Of a stretch of 64,000 nt of DNA, positions 48,829 through 62,464 are shown piece after piece (the stretch's first letter is position 1; each line of letters starts with the position of its first letter). This stretch comes from Anabas testudineus (taxonomy: Eukaryota; Chordata; Actinopteri; Anabantiformes; Anabantidae): positions 24,525,236 through 24,589,235 of the forward strand of contig NC_046614.1 in assembly GCF_900324465.2 (NCBI RefSeq). The letters run 5' to 3'. The notes beneath the pieces are model-generated. The model searched no databases. It was not told where the DNA came from and saw nothing but the letters and a program-made list of their open reading frames with translations. The position numbers and the translations under genes were made by a program.

Positions 48829-51800
48829 TCACTTCCTGGATAGAAGCTGGTTCTCAAGCTGCTGCAGACGAGCCGTCATGGCCCCCAGTAGATATTTTGT
48901 CAAGGAATAATAATAACATAAGTTTTGTGTACAGAGGATTTCATACATTGTCTCATACTTTTAGGAAATGTTGAACATTTGTCACATCTCAACACAAGAC
49001 CTCCTGATGTGTGTCTTAAATATATTCTAGGATCAGACTAATATATATAATAATATAATAAGATTGAACTTACGCTATACTTTTCTTACTGTGAGCAAAT
49101 CTATAAAAATATCTGAACCATGTTGGAATTCTCTCTCCATACTTGTATTTCTCCTTTTTGAAAAACTAAACTCTAAAACCACAGTTTACTGCTGAAAATC
49201 AACAAAGAGTCATTTTCCAAAACGTGGATTAATGTTCTTTAAAAGTACAGTGACAAACAGGTGGAGAAATATCTTGTGGACTACTTGTAGCAGCAGAAGG
49301 TTAAACTGCTGCCAACAATTATTCTATTAATTATTAATCATTTTAATTCATTGTTGATGTAAAAAAGCATTTGTTCTGGACAATGAATGATTGTTAGTTA
49401 CAGCCTTTGCTGTGATCTAGTGTCTGATCCTTGGTTAAAGTTATATAACTTCTGTTTTGTTTTAAAAGGATATGCTTCTGTGTGAACTGCTCCAGGCTGC
49501 TCATGGTGGCCTGCTGGAACTCCACCAAACTCTCACAGGCACAGGGGTCCTTCACCTCAATCTCCCCCTGACTTTCCTCTGCTGAGGGACAGAAAGGAAA
49601 CGCAAGGAAGAAGACGTCAGGGTGTTTCAGTCTCTATCTATCTATATTTATATTTACCTTTATTGCACCCGTCCACGTATTACAGGAACAAATTGAAATT
49701 CCAAACTACGTTTTTTTTTTGTTAATGCCCTACAACTGTCATGTTGTGTTTGAGTCAACAGATGGAGCCAAAGAACAAGACGTCAGCCAGCTCACACTGT
49801 TAAGAATATTTGTATTAAACACAACGAAACAACAGAGTTGAAATCAAACAAGCCCCTGTAGGTTGAACAGTGTGATGCATTAGGATCATATTTATGCTGT
49901 TTCACAGACACTTTTAAGATCAGTGTATGTTTAAATGATAAATGTGTATCAGAAATTAACTAGATGTTCAATCATAAAGAGAATATGTATTTGAGTAAAT
50001 GTAGCTCATCCAAAGTTCCTTTAAGTTAAGTCAGATGCTCTCTGACAGTTCTTCTGTTCATTTACAACAGTTTCTTTTTATTTTAATCAGCTGCACAGAC
50101 ATCGGGTGGATCATTAGCAACATTGAACAATGTGTTTTTTTCTATCATCAAAACCATAAGTAAGATGTCCAGACATGTTAAAGTGAATAGTTGAGTTGTG
50201 TGTTTTGTCTTTTTTATGGTTCCTATACTCCCACATGCTGTCACACTGTTAAAGGTTAAATTAGAAGCCGTAGACTATCCTACCTGGGCAGACATTGAGT
50301 TTCAGGTTCTCAGCGATGGTGCTGATGGCAGTAAAGTCAGCAGTGTAGTAAAAATGTTTATCCACAGGCTCAGATGCAATCTCCCTCAGCTCGTCCTCCA
50401 CAGCTTTTCCAACACCGACAGCGTACATGATGATGCCTGTGTACATTCACAGAAACCTGTTGTCAGGGACTGGAATCAAACAGTTACGGCAACATATTTT
50501 GGGTATAATGCACACTGAGTCTCACCGGCTTCTTTGGCCTTCTTGGCGTACTCTGTGATGTCGTCCTGTGAGCGTCCGTCTGTGAAGACCAGTCCGATTC
50601 GAGGGATGTTGCGGCTGGAAGGACGAGCGCCCTCTGCCTCTGAGAAACTGTTCTCCAACATGTGTTTTAGAGACAGACCTGTCATCGTACCTTTCTCCAT
50701 GTAGTCGACCTGGAAAAAATCAGGAACAGCTTTTCAAGCTCTGCAGCTGAAATCAGTCCGTTTTATTTATGTACACAGGCTGGTGGTGATGCAGCTTTTA
50801 GACTTTACCTTCAGGACTGCAGCTTTGATCTCATCAGCTGTGTGGTACATGTTGAGAGGGAACTCTGTCCTGACCCGGCTGGAGTATTGGACCAGACCAA
50901 CTCTGGTACCATGAGCGGACACGTCCAGAGAGTCCACAACCTGGAGCAAAGGAGGAGGTGAGGGAGCTTCACCTCACACATCTAAACTAATAATATGTTT
51001 CCAGATATTTGTTGTTCACATTTAATGATTTGTAAAAGCAAAGTAACCGCAGACGAACATCCGTCAACACTGAAAATATGAAAAATGTACAAAACAGATT
51101 TTCTTAAGTGATAAATATTTTGAACAATAACTGACAGTATTGGTTTTAAAATTCAGTAATAAGAATAAAAAATAAAATATAAGTTGCTGTTGTTTTAGGT
51201 CACTACTGTTCATCAAGAAGTCGTGTCTCACCTGGTTGACAAACTTTTTGACCAACTCAAAGTTTTGAGGACGGACGCTCTTGGAGCCGTCAATCAGAAA
51301 CACCAGGTCAATGTTTGCAGACTTGCAGGCTGAAGGAGACAGAAGCTGAAGGACGGCGACAAAGTTCTGACACTGAAATCACTAAACTGTAGTTCTGTTT
51401 TCAGGTAATCTGTAAATTTGTAAATTAATATGGTAGTGAAATAAAAGGCTTTTCTGTCCTGCTAAACCCTGGATCATAGTTGAAGAACATTGCTACAGTA
51501 TTTAGTATCAGCGGATCCTTGTTTATAAAGCACAGGCTGTTTTCTGACTACCATCACAGTTGTCTATTAACAACAGATTTTAACTTCACTTAGGTTAAAG
51601 TATAAAATAAAGGTCATCTTCATCCAGCTGCTTTTGACATCAGATTGAGATTCGGTTTGTTTTCGCAGACATTTTTATTTAATCTCCTCAGCACTCCTCA
51701 ACAGTCTTCGTTTCCCCTTTGTTACCGGTGAATTCTTGCTCCTCTCACCAGAGACCTGGCTTCTTATCCTTAACCTCTGTTTTAACTATCACATTCTTTT

Positions 51801-54800
51801 ATTTGCTGCCTATTTACTTCTCATCCTTTCAGTTTGCTGCAGATTAATCTCAGACAAGCGTGGTGATGTTGATCACTTCCTGTTTCACTTAGCTCCATTT
51901 CCTGCATCCAGCACCATCTATGTGGTCCCACAGGACCCCCAGGATCCTGCAGCTGAGTGGTGAGCTTCTCCAAACTAAACTCATTTATAACACTGTGTTT
52001 TTGATGAATAGGTCTGAGATGAATCTGTGTGCGTTTCCACCTCAGTCCCTGTTAGTTCACTGTTCACTGTTCAGTCAGATCAAATGATTTTATGTTCACT
52101 TACTGCCGCAGCTCTTTCCGTCCTCCTGCAGCAATTGTCCCTCGGGACAGATGCAGTAGTACGATCCTGGAGTGCTCACACACTGGTGCTCACAGCCGTG
52201 CTCCACTGTGTTACACATGTCAATGTCTGCAAATACACAGTTAATATTACATGCACAGTATAACAGAAGAGAGACTCAGACAGGTTTAGGAACCAACTGA
52301 AATACATTTCCAGAAGTACTGATGAGGTTTATTTTTATTGTTTCCTCCTGAGTCTACTCTTAAAACATATTTTCCAGCAAAACAAACATATAATAAGTTT
52401 ATTTCTATCACATTCTAAGTGTATGTGGAGAACACATGATGCAGAATGTGCAGAATTCACTGACTTGTGCAGGTCTTCTTGTCCTGGTTGAGTTTGAAGC
52501 CTTTGTTGCAGTCGCAGGTGAAGACGCCCGGTGCACTGATGCAGATTTGTTCACAGTCATGTTTTCCTTCAGCGCACAGGTCAATGGCTAAATTACACAG
52601 ACAGACAGACGTTATTTCCATTTTCACCTCCATAGCTTCTGTTTGCATGTTGTTCTGTGTCTAAAAGTATGAGCGCCAGTGAACCCAGAGCATCATGTAT
52701 TCAATGAATTTACTGAATTTCTGCTAACCACAGATTCAGTTTGCAACAAAGCTCAATATGTGTTGCTTCAATGAATTCAGAGTGGTACCTTCAAAATCCA
52801 TATTTACAGTGAATCCAGAAAGTTTTCACAGTTCTTACCTTTCACAGTCTATTCCAAAACGAATTAAGTAAATTATTTTACAAACAATACCCCATAATGT
52901 CAAAGTGAAAGTTTGTTTTAAATCTTTGTAAATGTATTAAAAAATACAAAATGAAAAAAAAATCACATGTTCATAACTGGTCACAGTCTTTGCCATGACT
53001 TTCAAAATTGAGGTCTGGTTCATCCTGTTTCTACTGATCCTCCTTGAGATGTTTGGACAACGTGACTGGAGTCTACCTGTGGGAAATTTAGCATGTCAGA
53101 GCACAAACCAAGGCATCCAAGGAATTGTCTGTAGACACTGCAGAACTCCACTAATCAGGTCTGTATGGCAGAGTGGTCAGACTGAAACCACTCCTCAGTA
53201 AAAGTTTGCCAAAATGCACCTGATGGATTCTCAGACCATAAGAAACAAGACCCTTTGGTCTGATGAAACAAAGATTGAACTCTTTGGCCTGAAGGCCAAG
53301 CATCATGTCTGGATGACACCAGGCACTGCTCAGCACCTGGACAATACCACCCATGGTGGTGGAAGCATCATGCTGTGGGGATGTTTTTCAGCAGCAGGAA
53401 CTGGAAGACTAGTCAGGATGGAGCGAAAGATGAATTCAGCAATGTACAAAGACATCCTTGATGAAAACCTGTTCCAGAGATCTCTGGACCTTAGACTGTG
53501 CAACAGTCCATCTTTCAATAGGACAATGATCCTAAGCACACAGCCAAGAAAACAAGGAGTGGCTACGGAACAACTCTGTACAGGTCACTGAGTGCTACAG
53601 CCAGAGCCCAGACTCTGTGCAAACCGATGGCTGTGCATCTACACTCCACATCCAACCTTATAGAGCTTGAGAAGTTCTGCAAAGAAGAATGGGAGAAACT
53701 GCCCCAAAATAGGTGCCAAGCTTGTAGCGTCATACTCAAAAGACTTGAGGCCGTAATAGGTGTTAAAGGTGGTTTAACAAAGTGTTGAGCAAAGACTGAA
53801 TATTTATGTACGTGTGAGTTTTTCTTTTTATTAAATTTGCAAAGATTTCGAACAAACTTCTTTCACTTTGACATTATGGGGTATTTTTTGTAGGATTTTG
53901 AGGAAAATAATGAATTGAGTCCATTTTGGAAAAAGGTAACATGCAAAACGTTGAGCACTGTAAAACTTTCAGGATGCACTTTATCCTAAGGAACCAGTCC
54001 AATGACCCATAGGGTATTAATTTACACTGACAGCAAATCTGGAAACAGCAACAGTTTATTCTGTAGTTTTATTTAACTGGACGTAATATTTGTGCTGTTT
54101 TTATTATTTCACAATGACCTCATTTAGTAAACGTGTGTCTGTGTGAGCGCCTGACTAACGTGTGCAGGTCTTCTCGTCCTCATTGAGTGAGTATCCTTCA
54201 TTGCAGTCGCAGGTGAAGGCGCCCGGCGCAGTGACACAGATTTGTTCGCAGTCGTGTTTCCCCTCAGTGCACAGGTCAATGGCTAAATATCACACACACA
54301 GACACACACCGAGTTAAAGTGTTTGTTTTTGTTTTCTATGCAACAATATGAAAATATTTGTTAGTCAGTTTTACAGAGTGTGATGAAGCTCCAGGTCCAA
54401 ATGTAAGTTAAATTATAACTCGCACATTAGCCAGATTGTTTCTAACCTCTAAGTGACCTTTTATATTTAAACTATGTTGCTGCTATATTTGAAAAACAAT
54501 CAAACAGCCACACTCTCAGGAATGTGCTGATATATCGTTTCACTTCTCTTTACGCTGCTGTGGGCGACACAGTAGTTGTCAGTTGATTTTTATGACTTCA
54601 AGGGCAAAGTGAGTGTTTGTGGTTATCATCATTATCGGAAGGTTGTAGGTTGTGTTTATTTCAGTTTCCTGTGCTGCAGGTGTTGCACTGTTCCAGTGTG
54701 TCTGTGCAGTATGCATAAGAATGTACAAACACTCAGTACTAAAAACAAGTAGAAGTAACTGAGTAAAGTTGTGAAGTCTTGTGTTGCTGCTTTTAAGTTT

Positions 54801-57800
54801 GCTCTCAGCTAATATGAATTTGAAAGGTTCTGGGTTAAATCTGCAGTCAGAACTGTATGAGTGTGTGTAGTGTTTGGCTGTAACAGTGTGTTTTATGGCC
54901 ACAACTAACTTTTTTTTATGTGCCAGGTTCATGTCTGTCAAAAGTCAATTATATCAATACTAGGAAACTTAAACATTTCTGTTACAACTATACTTTCTGT
55001 CAACAGTTTAACTGCTCACAGCTTGTTCGCTCTCTTCAATGTCTTGGAATTACAGAACAATGAATTCAGCTGAAACATGGCCATGATATGTGTTTCAGTG
55101 CTCTCACCTGTTGTATTTCTGGTAACGTAGTAAAAAGATTTAGTGGAGCACATGAAAATAGCAAAGTTACTTGTCAGACGGGAAAGAGAAAAGGCATCGG
55201 CCTCAACAAACAATGCAACTGCTGCAGTGAAGCATTCATTATTTTAGGAAGAAATTTGCAACAACAAATTTACAGCCAGAGATGGAAATACTAACGTATT
55301 CCTAATTCAGAATCCATTCCCTGCTCACTTGTAGATAGAAATGTGCAATTCTGAGTCTGCATCGCATGAAGTTAAAATAAGCTGTTTTTCTTAAATCATG
55401 CAGCTGTGTTAGTGACTCCACAAGGTCCAGTTAGTCAGATTATATCTTTATTATCCAGCAACAGAAAACATCAGTAGATATTAGTTATACATGGTTCATT
55501 TTATCTGTGTCATAAACACACACATCTGTTTTTCTCCCATGTATGAACAGCTTACCTTGGCAGGTCTTGCCGTTGGCCAGCAGCCTGTATCCATCATTAC
55601 AGCGACAGTGATAACCGTTGAGCACACTCACACACTCATGATCGCAACTGTGGTTCCCAAACGAACAGTAGTCGATCACTGAGGGGAGCAAAGCAGCAAA
55701 GAGTGAAGTATGTGGGGTTGCATCTATGTTTTTATAGAGTAAATGTACCACAAACATACTGATGAATCAGAGATATTGTTTTTCTCATAGACTAGATATA
55801 CTGTATGATTGATATACTCTATGTAGACAAAGGATATACTGTATTTACTGTTTTTCATTACACATTTCTCTTATAAAACTGAAAGTAAGGCATTACTAGT
55901 AAGAGTATGGAAGGATAAGAATAATATAAAGGGCCATATTGGATTAGCAGCTGATGTCTTTTAAAGTAGATACAGGAAAATAGTGCAAACCCACACACAG
56001 CTTCACAAAGCAGCGGAGAACTCAGCAGCTTGAGAATGAACATAACATGAAGTCAAGACAGACTAAGAGCTGTCAGTATGGGCCTCATATAAGAACCATG
56101 ATTAGATTTGTTCTTAAATTGCACATACAAGAGATTTACGAGAGTTTGTGTTAATATTCTCAAACTTACCATCATGAGAAGTCCGGACCTGTCACACTGT
56201 CTGTGCAGTGATCGTACACAATACAACCAGCTAAATGTAAAATTCATTTTCTGTTCATCATATAGTAAGTATGAAGGAAAGTAGACACTGGTCTTCCAGG
56301 TGTGGCTGTCTCAGTGTCTGTGTCACCATGTCTCACTATCGTCCTCTGCTGATTTCTTATTTTTTTCTTTGTTGTTGAACTTTCCCGCCATCAAAGCAGA
56401 GCTGTTCTACAGCTGGTCATTTTATGGGTATTAATTATGTTACTGATCAAACCTGACAGAGACTGTTCAGTGGAGTCTGGTGATGATATGAACAAATGTC
56501 ACAGAGAGAAGTGAATGGTAAGATAATGTTAAGCTAATGTTTTTACATGAGGCCTTCAGGTTCGTAACAGTGCGTCTGTACCGTCTGTGTGTTTATGTGA
56601 GACTAACTTGAGCAGGTCTTTTTGTCGTCGTTCAGTTTGAAACCTTTGTTGCAGTCGCAGCTGAAGGAACCCGGGGAGCTGACGCAGATTTGTTCACAGT
56701 CGTGTTTCTCCTGAGCGCACAGATCTATAGCTGAAACACACAAGGTTGACACTGACTGTAGATACAGAGGATTTAAATCCTGAAGTTACAGCTGATGTAT
56801 GTAAACGATTCACAGCCAGGCCGGGTCAACTCAAAGAACGTGGACTGTACTGTTCAGGCAGCAGGAGACTCTGACTGGAAGCAGTAACTCAAGTGTAGCT
56901 GGGCTCCTGTGGGCTCCGGTCTGACTTTGGTCATTGTTTTGTTACCTGCACATGTTTTCCCGTCATCATTCAGAGTGTATCCAGGCAGACAGAGGCAGTG
57001 GTAGGAGCCTGGAGAGCTCTCACAGATGTGCTCACAGCCGTGATCCGACTCCAAACACAGATCGACACCTACAGCACAGACGACATCAGCATCAATACGG
57101 TAACATCAGCTCCTGTATAACGAACCTCAACGTTAGCCTGAAACTTTTCATTGTAATAATTATCTTTTGAATCCGTGATAAAATAAACAGCAGAGAAGGA
57201 AAAAGTTAACAGATGTGAACGTCATCAGCAGCTCTGACCCCAGATGTCTGTAGTGATGGGTGAGTTTATGTATGTATAAACATCTTAGGTGGTTGTTAAG
57301 TAACTGTTTAATTCATTTTTTTGTATTAATCCATTTGTATTAATTTATTCTAATTTATTTTATTTCCTTGCCTTCTCTCTTCTTTTCCATCTGCCCCTGA
57401 GGACCAGACTTTTTTTTTTTACAGCAGTCCAGTTTAGAAAAACAGCAGCATGAGGAAATACTTGCACTTTAGGGATTTCAGGAGGTTGTTATGAAAAAGT
57501 ATTAAGTTTTGTGGGGTCAGATGGTCATGGTGGGTTTTTTTCTCTTCGGGCTATACTTTCACAGTGTTTTTAATTACATAAAGAATCTAGTGTTGGACCA
57601 GATGTAACAAACAACATGAAGTCTTAAATTCACTTTTACTTAAGTAAAAGCAGCAGTTTCATTTTTTTTTTTTTCAAATCCATTAAGAATTATAATTTTG
57701 CCAATTTACTTGAAATCACCTACTTTGTTCTAAGGAACAACTTGATAAAACCTGAATCTATATAACTGATTAGACCTCGTCACAGTAAACTACAAGCTAA

Positions 57801-60401
57801 GGTTGTGTCTTGGTTGTGGATGGTGTATTTGTAATAACAGTCTCACCACAGAGCTTGTCCTGGAACTGCAGACCGAACTGGTGAATGAGATCGAACGACT
57901 CCACCAGGAAGACGTGATCCTCGAAGGGTGGCGACGCCATGGCCCTGAGTGATGTCATGTCAGCCCTGGCCACTCCCACGGCGTAGATCTCGATGCCTTT
58001 CTCTCTGGCCTCGGCTGCTACTTCGGCCACGCGGTCCTGAGGGCGTCCGTCAGTCACGATCACAGCCACGTTAGGAACCTGAGGGGGAGAAAAGCTCAGG
58101 TGAGGTGAGGAGGACAGTGGTACGGTGTGAATATCGGCCATCCATGAAGGATGGGAGTGTATTAGACGTCTGTGCTTGTCGTCACCATTCTGTTTAATAT
58201 AAGTACGTCAATGATGAAATGACTGGTAGTTGATTTACTATGAAATATGTTGTTTGTGTTGAAGGACTGATGTGCTTTAAGACTAGTCTCTCAGTACCTT
58301 TGGTCTGTCGCCCTCCTCTGCGGTGAAAGCTACATTCATCACATATCTGATGGCGAGCCCGGTCATGGTTCCCTGAGCGAGGGGGATGATCTGATTGATG
58401 CCTTTCACCATGCTGTCCAGATTACCGTGGCTCTTCAGAGAGAACTCACTGCGAACCTGAAGTTAAAAGAGAAGAGAGGCAACACTGAGAGACAGCAGAA
58501 AGAATTAAAGTCCACTTATTTACTGTGAGGAGAGTCGAGTATTGTTCTCACCTTCATCATTAAACTTCAGATAATTAGCAGAGAGGGGATAAAGCAGTGA
58601 GAAGTGAGGATTACACTTAACACCTAAAGCTGTATTTGACATTTTCATTTTGAGTAGAAGCTGAGACAGTAAAAGAAAATGTGAAGGTAGAACGATAAGA
58701 GCTGTGGATGAGACATTAACATGAAGACGTGGAGCCTGTACCTGGCTGGAGTACTGAACCACTCCCACTCTGGTGCTGTTGAGTCCAATGTCGAGGGTGT
58801 TGAGGATGTCGATCATGAACTTCCTCATGGTCTCAAACTCATGTGGCCGAACGCTGCGGGAGCTGTCGATGAGGAAGACCAGATCCACTGGACCAGACTT
58901 GCACTTCTGCTCTGGACCTTGAACACAACATGAAAACATAATTTTTTATTAAGATTTGTTTTTTGTGGTATTTATTTGTCTGTATTTGAGAAACGTCAGT
59001 GAAGAGAAGAGATGAGACAGAAAGCAGACGTCTCCAGGAACCTGGGACAGTTCAGCGGCATAAGCTGTAACCATTTGGCTACCAGGCTGCTTCTGAAAAC
59101 ACATATTAAATTCGGAAAAACCTGTTTTTGACGTGCTACTAATAATTTAAAGATAATGTTACTGTTTTTCCTAAATGTTGGGCTGGTGACATTCGGCAGT
59201 TTCTTAATGTTCTTCATCACTATAAACCACCGTTTGACACCATTCTTTTGCTGCAAGTACACACTAGAGCACTAAATGCAGATTAATCCACCTCTGAAAA
59301 TAGTCCCCCACTTTCTCTTCTTCACCAACATTTGTTAAAACTACAGCGAGCTGCGATTTAAAGTTGTAGCTACTGAGATTTTGTCTCCACGTCGGCGTCA
59401 TCTGTCTCTCCGTCTCAACAAGTGGGGAGTATTTCTGCGAATTTTATCCAAATGTCCCACTGGTATCGTATGTAAGTCAATAAGGGTCAAAGGTCAAGGA
59501 TATTGTGACCACAGGAATGCCACGGAACAGATTTAGGTTTTGGTGCCTCATCTGGAAGCTGTTTTATTACATCAGGCACAAACATCGACTCAGACTCGTA
59601 CATGAGTTTAAGTATATGAGTCTGGACTGAGATGACTGTAAAGTGCAGCGTCAGTAATTCTAGTTTTATCAAAGGGAAAGTTCATTATGCTGCTCTCAAC
59701 ATAGTGTCTATTATAAACTATATTATCTACATGGGAAGATAAACTTGTTTTTCTTTCATGGCTTTACAGATGTGTGTAGGAATGTGTGTGTTCAGTTTTA
59801 CGTTTCTCTGGAACAAAGCAGCAGCCAACCCCGTCCTCACACACCAGTATAACTTTCACATTATTTACCACCTGAGCTTCACTTCATGACTTCAGCCGCA
59901 CCTGTTTTTGTCTTTAAGCACACTCCCATGTTGTAACATCATCTCTGTTCAAAAACAGTAGTCAGAAATGAGGTAGTGTAGCTTTATGAGTTGGAAGGGG
60001 ATGTTTGATTAATGCACCTCCAGAATTTAAACTGGAAGTCAAAACGAAAGAGACTCAGACTTCATGATTTCATCTTCAGCTTCTAACAGACACGAGCAGC
60101 GTAATGTCTTGATATGTAATTATTGTCTGGACGCATAAATCAGGTCAACCTTCAGCTGCAGACGCCCAAAATACATAATTGAACACACTTTTGTAAAGAA
60201 GGAATAAGAGCTCACAACTCGAACCACTTGAATGTCAGATGAAGTTTGTGTAGTGACTTGTTTCTGTCTCACGCTGTGGTCAGATGATTTGTTTCTGTCT
60301 GTTTTCTGCTCAGACTGACCTGCTTTTGGCCTGGCGTTGGTGAGAACAGCCAGGGAGAGCAGAATGAAGCAGAACTGTGCTGTGAGCTGTCTCATCTTCA
60401 T
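48829..60401 (-). CDS. matn4: matrilin-4
   Basis: Secreted oligomeric adaptor of the extracellular matrix. Fifteen exons join in phase to 706 residues. Domains in order: signal peptide ([21 protein letters not shown]); vWA1 with MIDAS motif [16 protein letters not shown] and VTDGRPQD; six EGF modules; vWA2 with [16 protein letters not shown] and FTDGRSQDD; a linker with [12 protein letters not shown], whose Cys pair makes inter-chain disulphides in matrilins; and a short coiled coil ending [12 protein letters not shown]. Identity as matrilin-4, not 1, 2 or 3, rests on two vWA domains with few EGF modules and on near-identity to remembered mammalian MATN4 stretches ([42 protein letters not shown]-type). 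Mammalian MATN4 has four EGF modules; this one has six. Start: the ATG at 60401, or the second at 60395. Confidence 0.95.
48888..49473 (-). other. matn4: U12-type AT-AC intron of matn4
   Basis: The intron starts ATATCCTTTT (49473 downward), a perfect U12 5' splice site. It ends TTCCTTGAC, then AAAATATCTAC, giving a U12 branch site 11 bases before a terminal AC. Joining there restores the frame as [19 protein letters not shown], matching mammalian MATN4 (LTARLEDLENQL). No GT donor in the area gives this product. Confidence 0.93.
52104..57068 (-). repeat. matn4: array of six EGF-encoding exons
   Basis: Six exons of exactly 123 bp encode six-Cys EGF modules of 41 residues. Modules 2, 4 and 5 are close copies ([13 protein letters not shown]); 1 and 6 share HGCEH; 3 is the [11 protein letters not shown] module seen in mammals. 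Symmetric 1-1 phases allow gain, loss or skipping without changing the frame. Confidence 0.9.
52807..53981 (+). mobile_element. Tc1-like DNA transposon, decayed, in a matn4 intron
   Basis: Terminal inverted repeats: CAGTGAATCCAGAAAGTTTT at the left, matching AAAACTTTCAGGATGCACTT at the right, with TA next to each end; CCCCATAATGTCAAAGTGAA occurs inside both. The plus-strand frame 53214-53591 encodes part of the catalytic domain ([35 protein letters not shown]). The usual NDPKHTAK motif is read only in another frame (53525 onward). The N-terminal DNA-binding part is missing. It lies in the intron between EGF modules 4 and 5. Confidence 0.88.
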
Positions 60402-60472
60402 CCTGATGATACTGATCTTCCAGACAGGTTGCTCGGAGCTGGACTGGGCTGGATGTGGAACTGGGTCAGACT

Positions 60473-62464
60473 CTGAGAAAAGAAAGCAGAAAGTTATTTG
60501 TGGTAACATGATGCAGTGTTTAAATGCATCGACTGTTAAAGCTGATTCTGACCTCTGACATGATTTATTCGTGTCATTTTGTTGTTTAATTCGGAGCCTG
60601 TGTTGTTCAGTGGTGCAGAATTTGTTAAACAAGATGAATATATTTCCTAGCATTACTAATTTGACTAACAAACAGTTATCATGTACTGTATGAAAGAAGA
60701 ATTCATCCCTCGTGGTGTTTCCACACTCTGCTTTAAATTCCTGTCCCGTGTGTGTTTGTAAAGTGATAATAATGATGATGACAGGCGTCTGTCGCAGTGG
60801 GACATTCCAGTCCGGCCCCGTTGTAAAACATGTGGCTCCAAACACCTGGATAAGGTGCGCAGCAAGTCCTAATGTAAGGCTGTAGATAAACATGCAGCCT
60901 CTAACCGGCTTTTGTGTTTCTCAGTATCCCTGTAGGCTATCAGCTCCAGCAGCAGCAGAGGGATAATGATAATGTCTGGAAAGTGTTTATGTTCAGGGCA
61001 CATGGTCAATTCAAACAGGCAGCTTGAAAGCCACCTCTCTTTCATTAGGTCTATGGAGAGAAGGGTCCTTCAGGGGTTATCGCTGTGTGACGGGCAGCCA
61101 GCGCCTGTGGTCATCACTGGCTCAGCTCTGATTAATGAGTCAACAGAGCACAAAGGATCTTTTCTCTGTCTCGTCTGTCTTTGCCCACTTTCTCTCATCT
61201 TTTGCATCTAAGCCAAATGTTTTTTGGAGCATCTCTGTAGTGAACGTCAGCCAAACATGTGGAGCACATTAATCATGCTGTTGTGATTTCAAGAGTAGGC
61301 TGCAGTTATGTCTATGTTTTCATAATGACCTGAACACTTGAACTAGAGAGGTCACATGTAACACTTACTCTTCATTCTCCATTTAATTCAAAGAGCGTAT
61401 TGATTTACTTGATGATTTTTTGCATATTTTATGCTTTATGTACGTTGCTCTGTTTTTTTCAGCACTGAAAGCTGGGATCTCTAAACAGCAAACACTTTTG
61501 TCGACTCTCTTACCTTTAGATGTCATCTGAGCTCTAACCTGAACCTCACCCCCGTATCCTGCATCGGTCTCTCAGTAGCAACAACACAGTACATCATGAA
61601 CAATCTGTGAACTTCATGCATGATGTACATCTAGTGTTTTTAGGAAAACGTTATTATTATTAATAAATAATAATAATAAGGTAATACAAAATAATAATAA
61701 TAATTATTTAGTATTATAGGGTTTTGTTTATTATAATCAGTGAAGCCACAGTTCTGTTGATAACTCCTCAGTTCTAAATATGTTCACTGACCCTTTTAAA
61801 CCAGCTGTTTCTTAGATCTTGTCTCAACCTCATAACAACTTATCATCAATCAAAGAGCCACCACAGAGCTGTGTACGTCTCAACTGACCCAGAAATGCTA
61901 ATGTAAAGCACAACAGCAGATGCAAACATGTCTTTACTATTTTCTCCTGACCCTAAGAGCTGACCTTGGGATTGCTGTGGATGCCATTTACATCCACTAA
62001 GAAATGGGATTACTACTAACTACTAACCTTTGCTGGTAGCTAACTAACTAGCATCACCTACCTGGTATTGATCACATTACAGGTAAACAAATCTAATAAA
62101 TGGTACAAAGACTTTTATTTTTTATTCTTTCATTGTTTTTATAATTTTTCTTGTCACAATAATCGGATGTTTCTTGTTTCTATTCCAGTAAAGAGTTTGT
62201 GTCACTCTGGGACCAGCTTTCCTGAGGTAACCTCATGAAGGTTTTTACCTTTGAGAGAATCAGTATAAACCTTAAAATACTTACACACATTTCTGTAGAC
62301 GACAGATGTCATAGACAGATGTCATAAGTCTGATGGAAGAGAGTGAAAAGACAAAGAAAGAGAAAGACGCACCTCGAATAAAATGAAGTTAATGCAGCAA
62401 CGTAGCAAAGTTTATCTGAACACACAGAGGAGACTTCAGTACATCAGCTGAACTTTACCATGAA
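60473..62464. other. matn4 upstream region
   Basis: Contains the 5' intron and presumably the promoter of matn4, but I cannot identify the first exon or a TATA box. (AAT)n-like sequence lies at about 61650-61705. No other gene seen. Confidence 0.4.

Larger units (their letters stand above)
48829..60472 (-). other. matn4: matn4 exon map
   Basis: Exons from 5' to 3' on the minus strand: 60472-60320 (5' UTR from a CTCAG acceptor, then signal peptide); 58917-58742, 58456-58298 and 58078-57847 (vWA1); 57068-56946, 56730-56608, 55678-55556, 54282-54160, 52587-52465 and 52226-52104 (EGF 1-6, each 123 bp, phase 1-1); 51329-51232, 50940-50809, 50709-50526 and 50436-50284 (vWA2); 49581-49474 (linker and start of coiled coil); 48887-48829 (end of coiled coil, stop). 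All introns are GT-AG except the last, which is AT-AC. A further untranslated exon must lie above 60472 but I could not place it. Confidence 0.88.

Noticed and set aside
60120-60893. 257-residue minus-strand frame around the matn4 start
   Set aside because: Only the part from the Met at 60401 to the donor at 60320 is coding. The rest is intron and 5' sequence, shown by an acceptor at 60473 and a donor GTCAGT at 60319.
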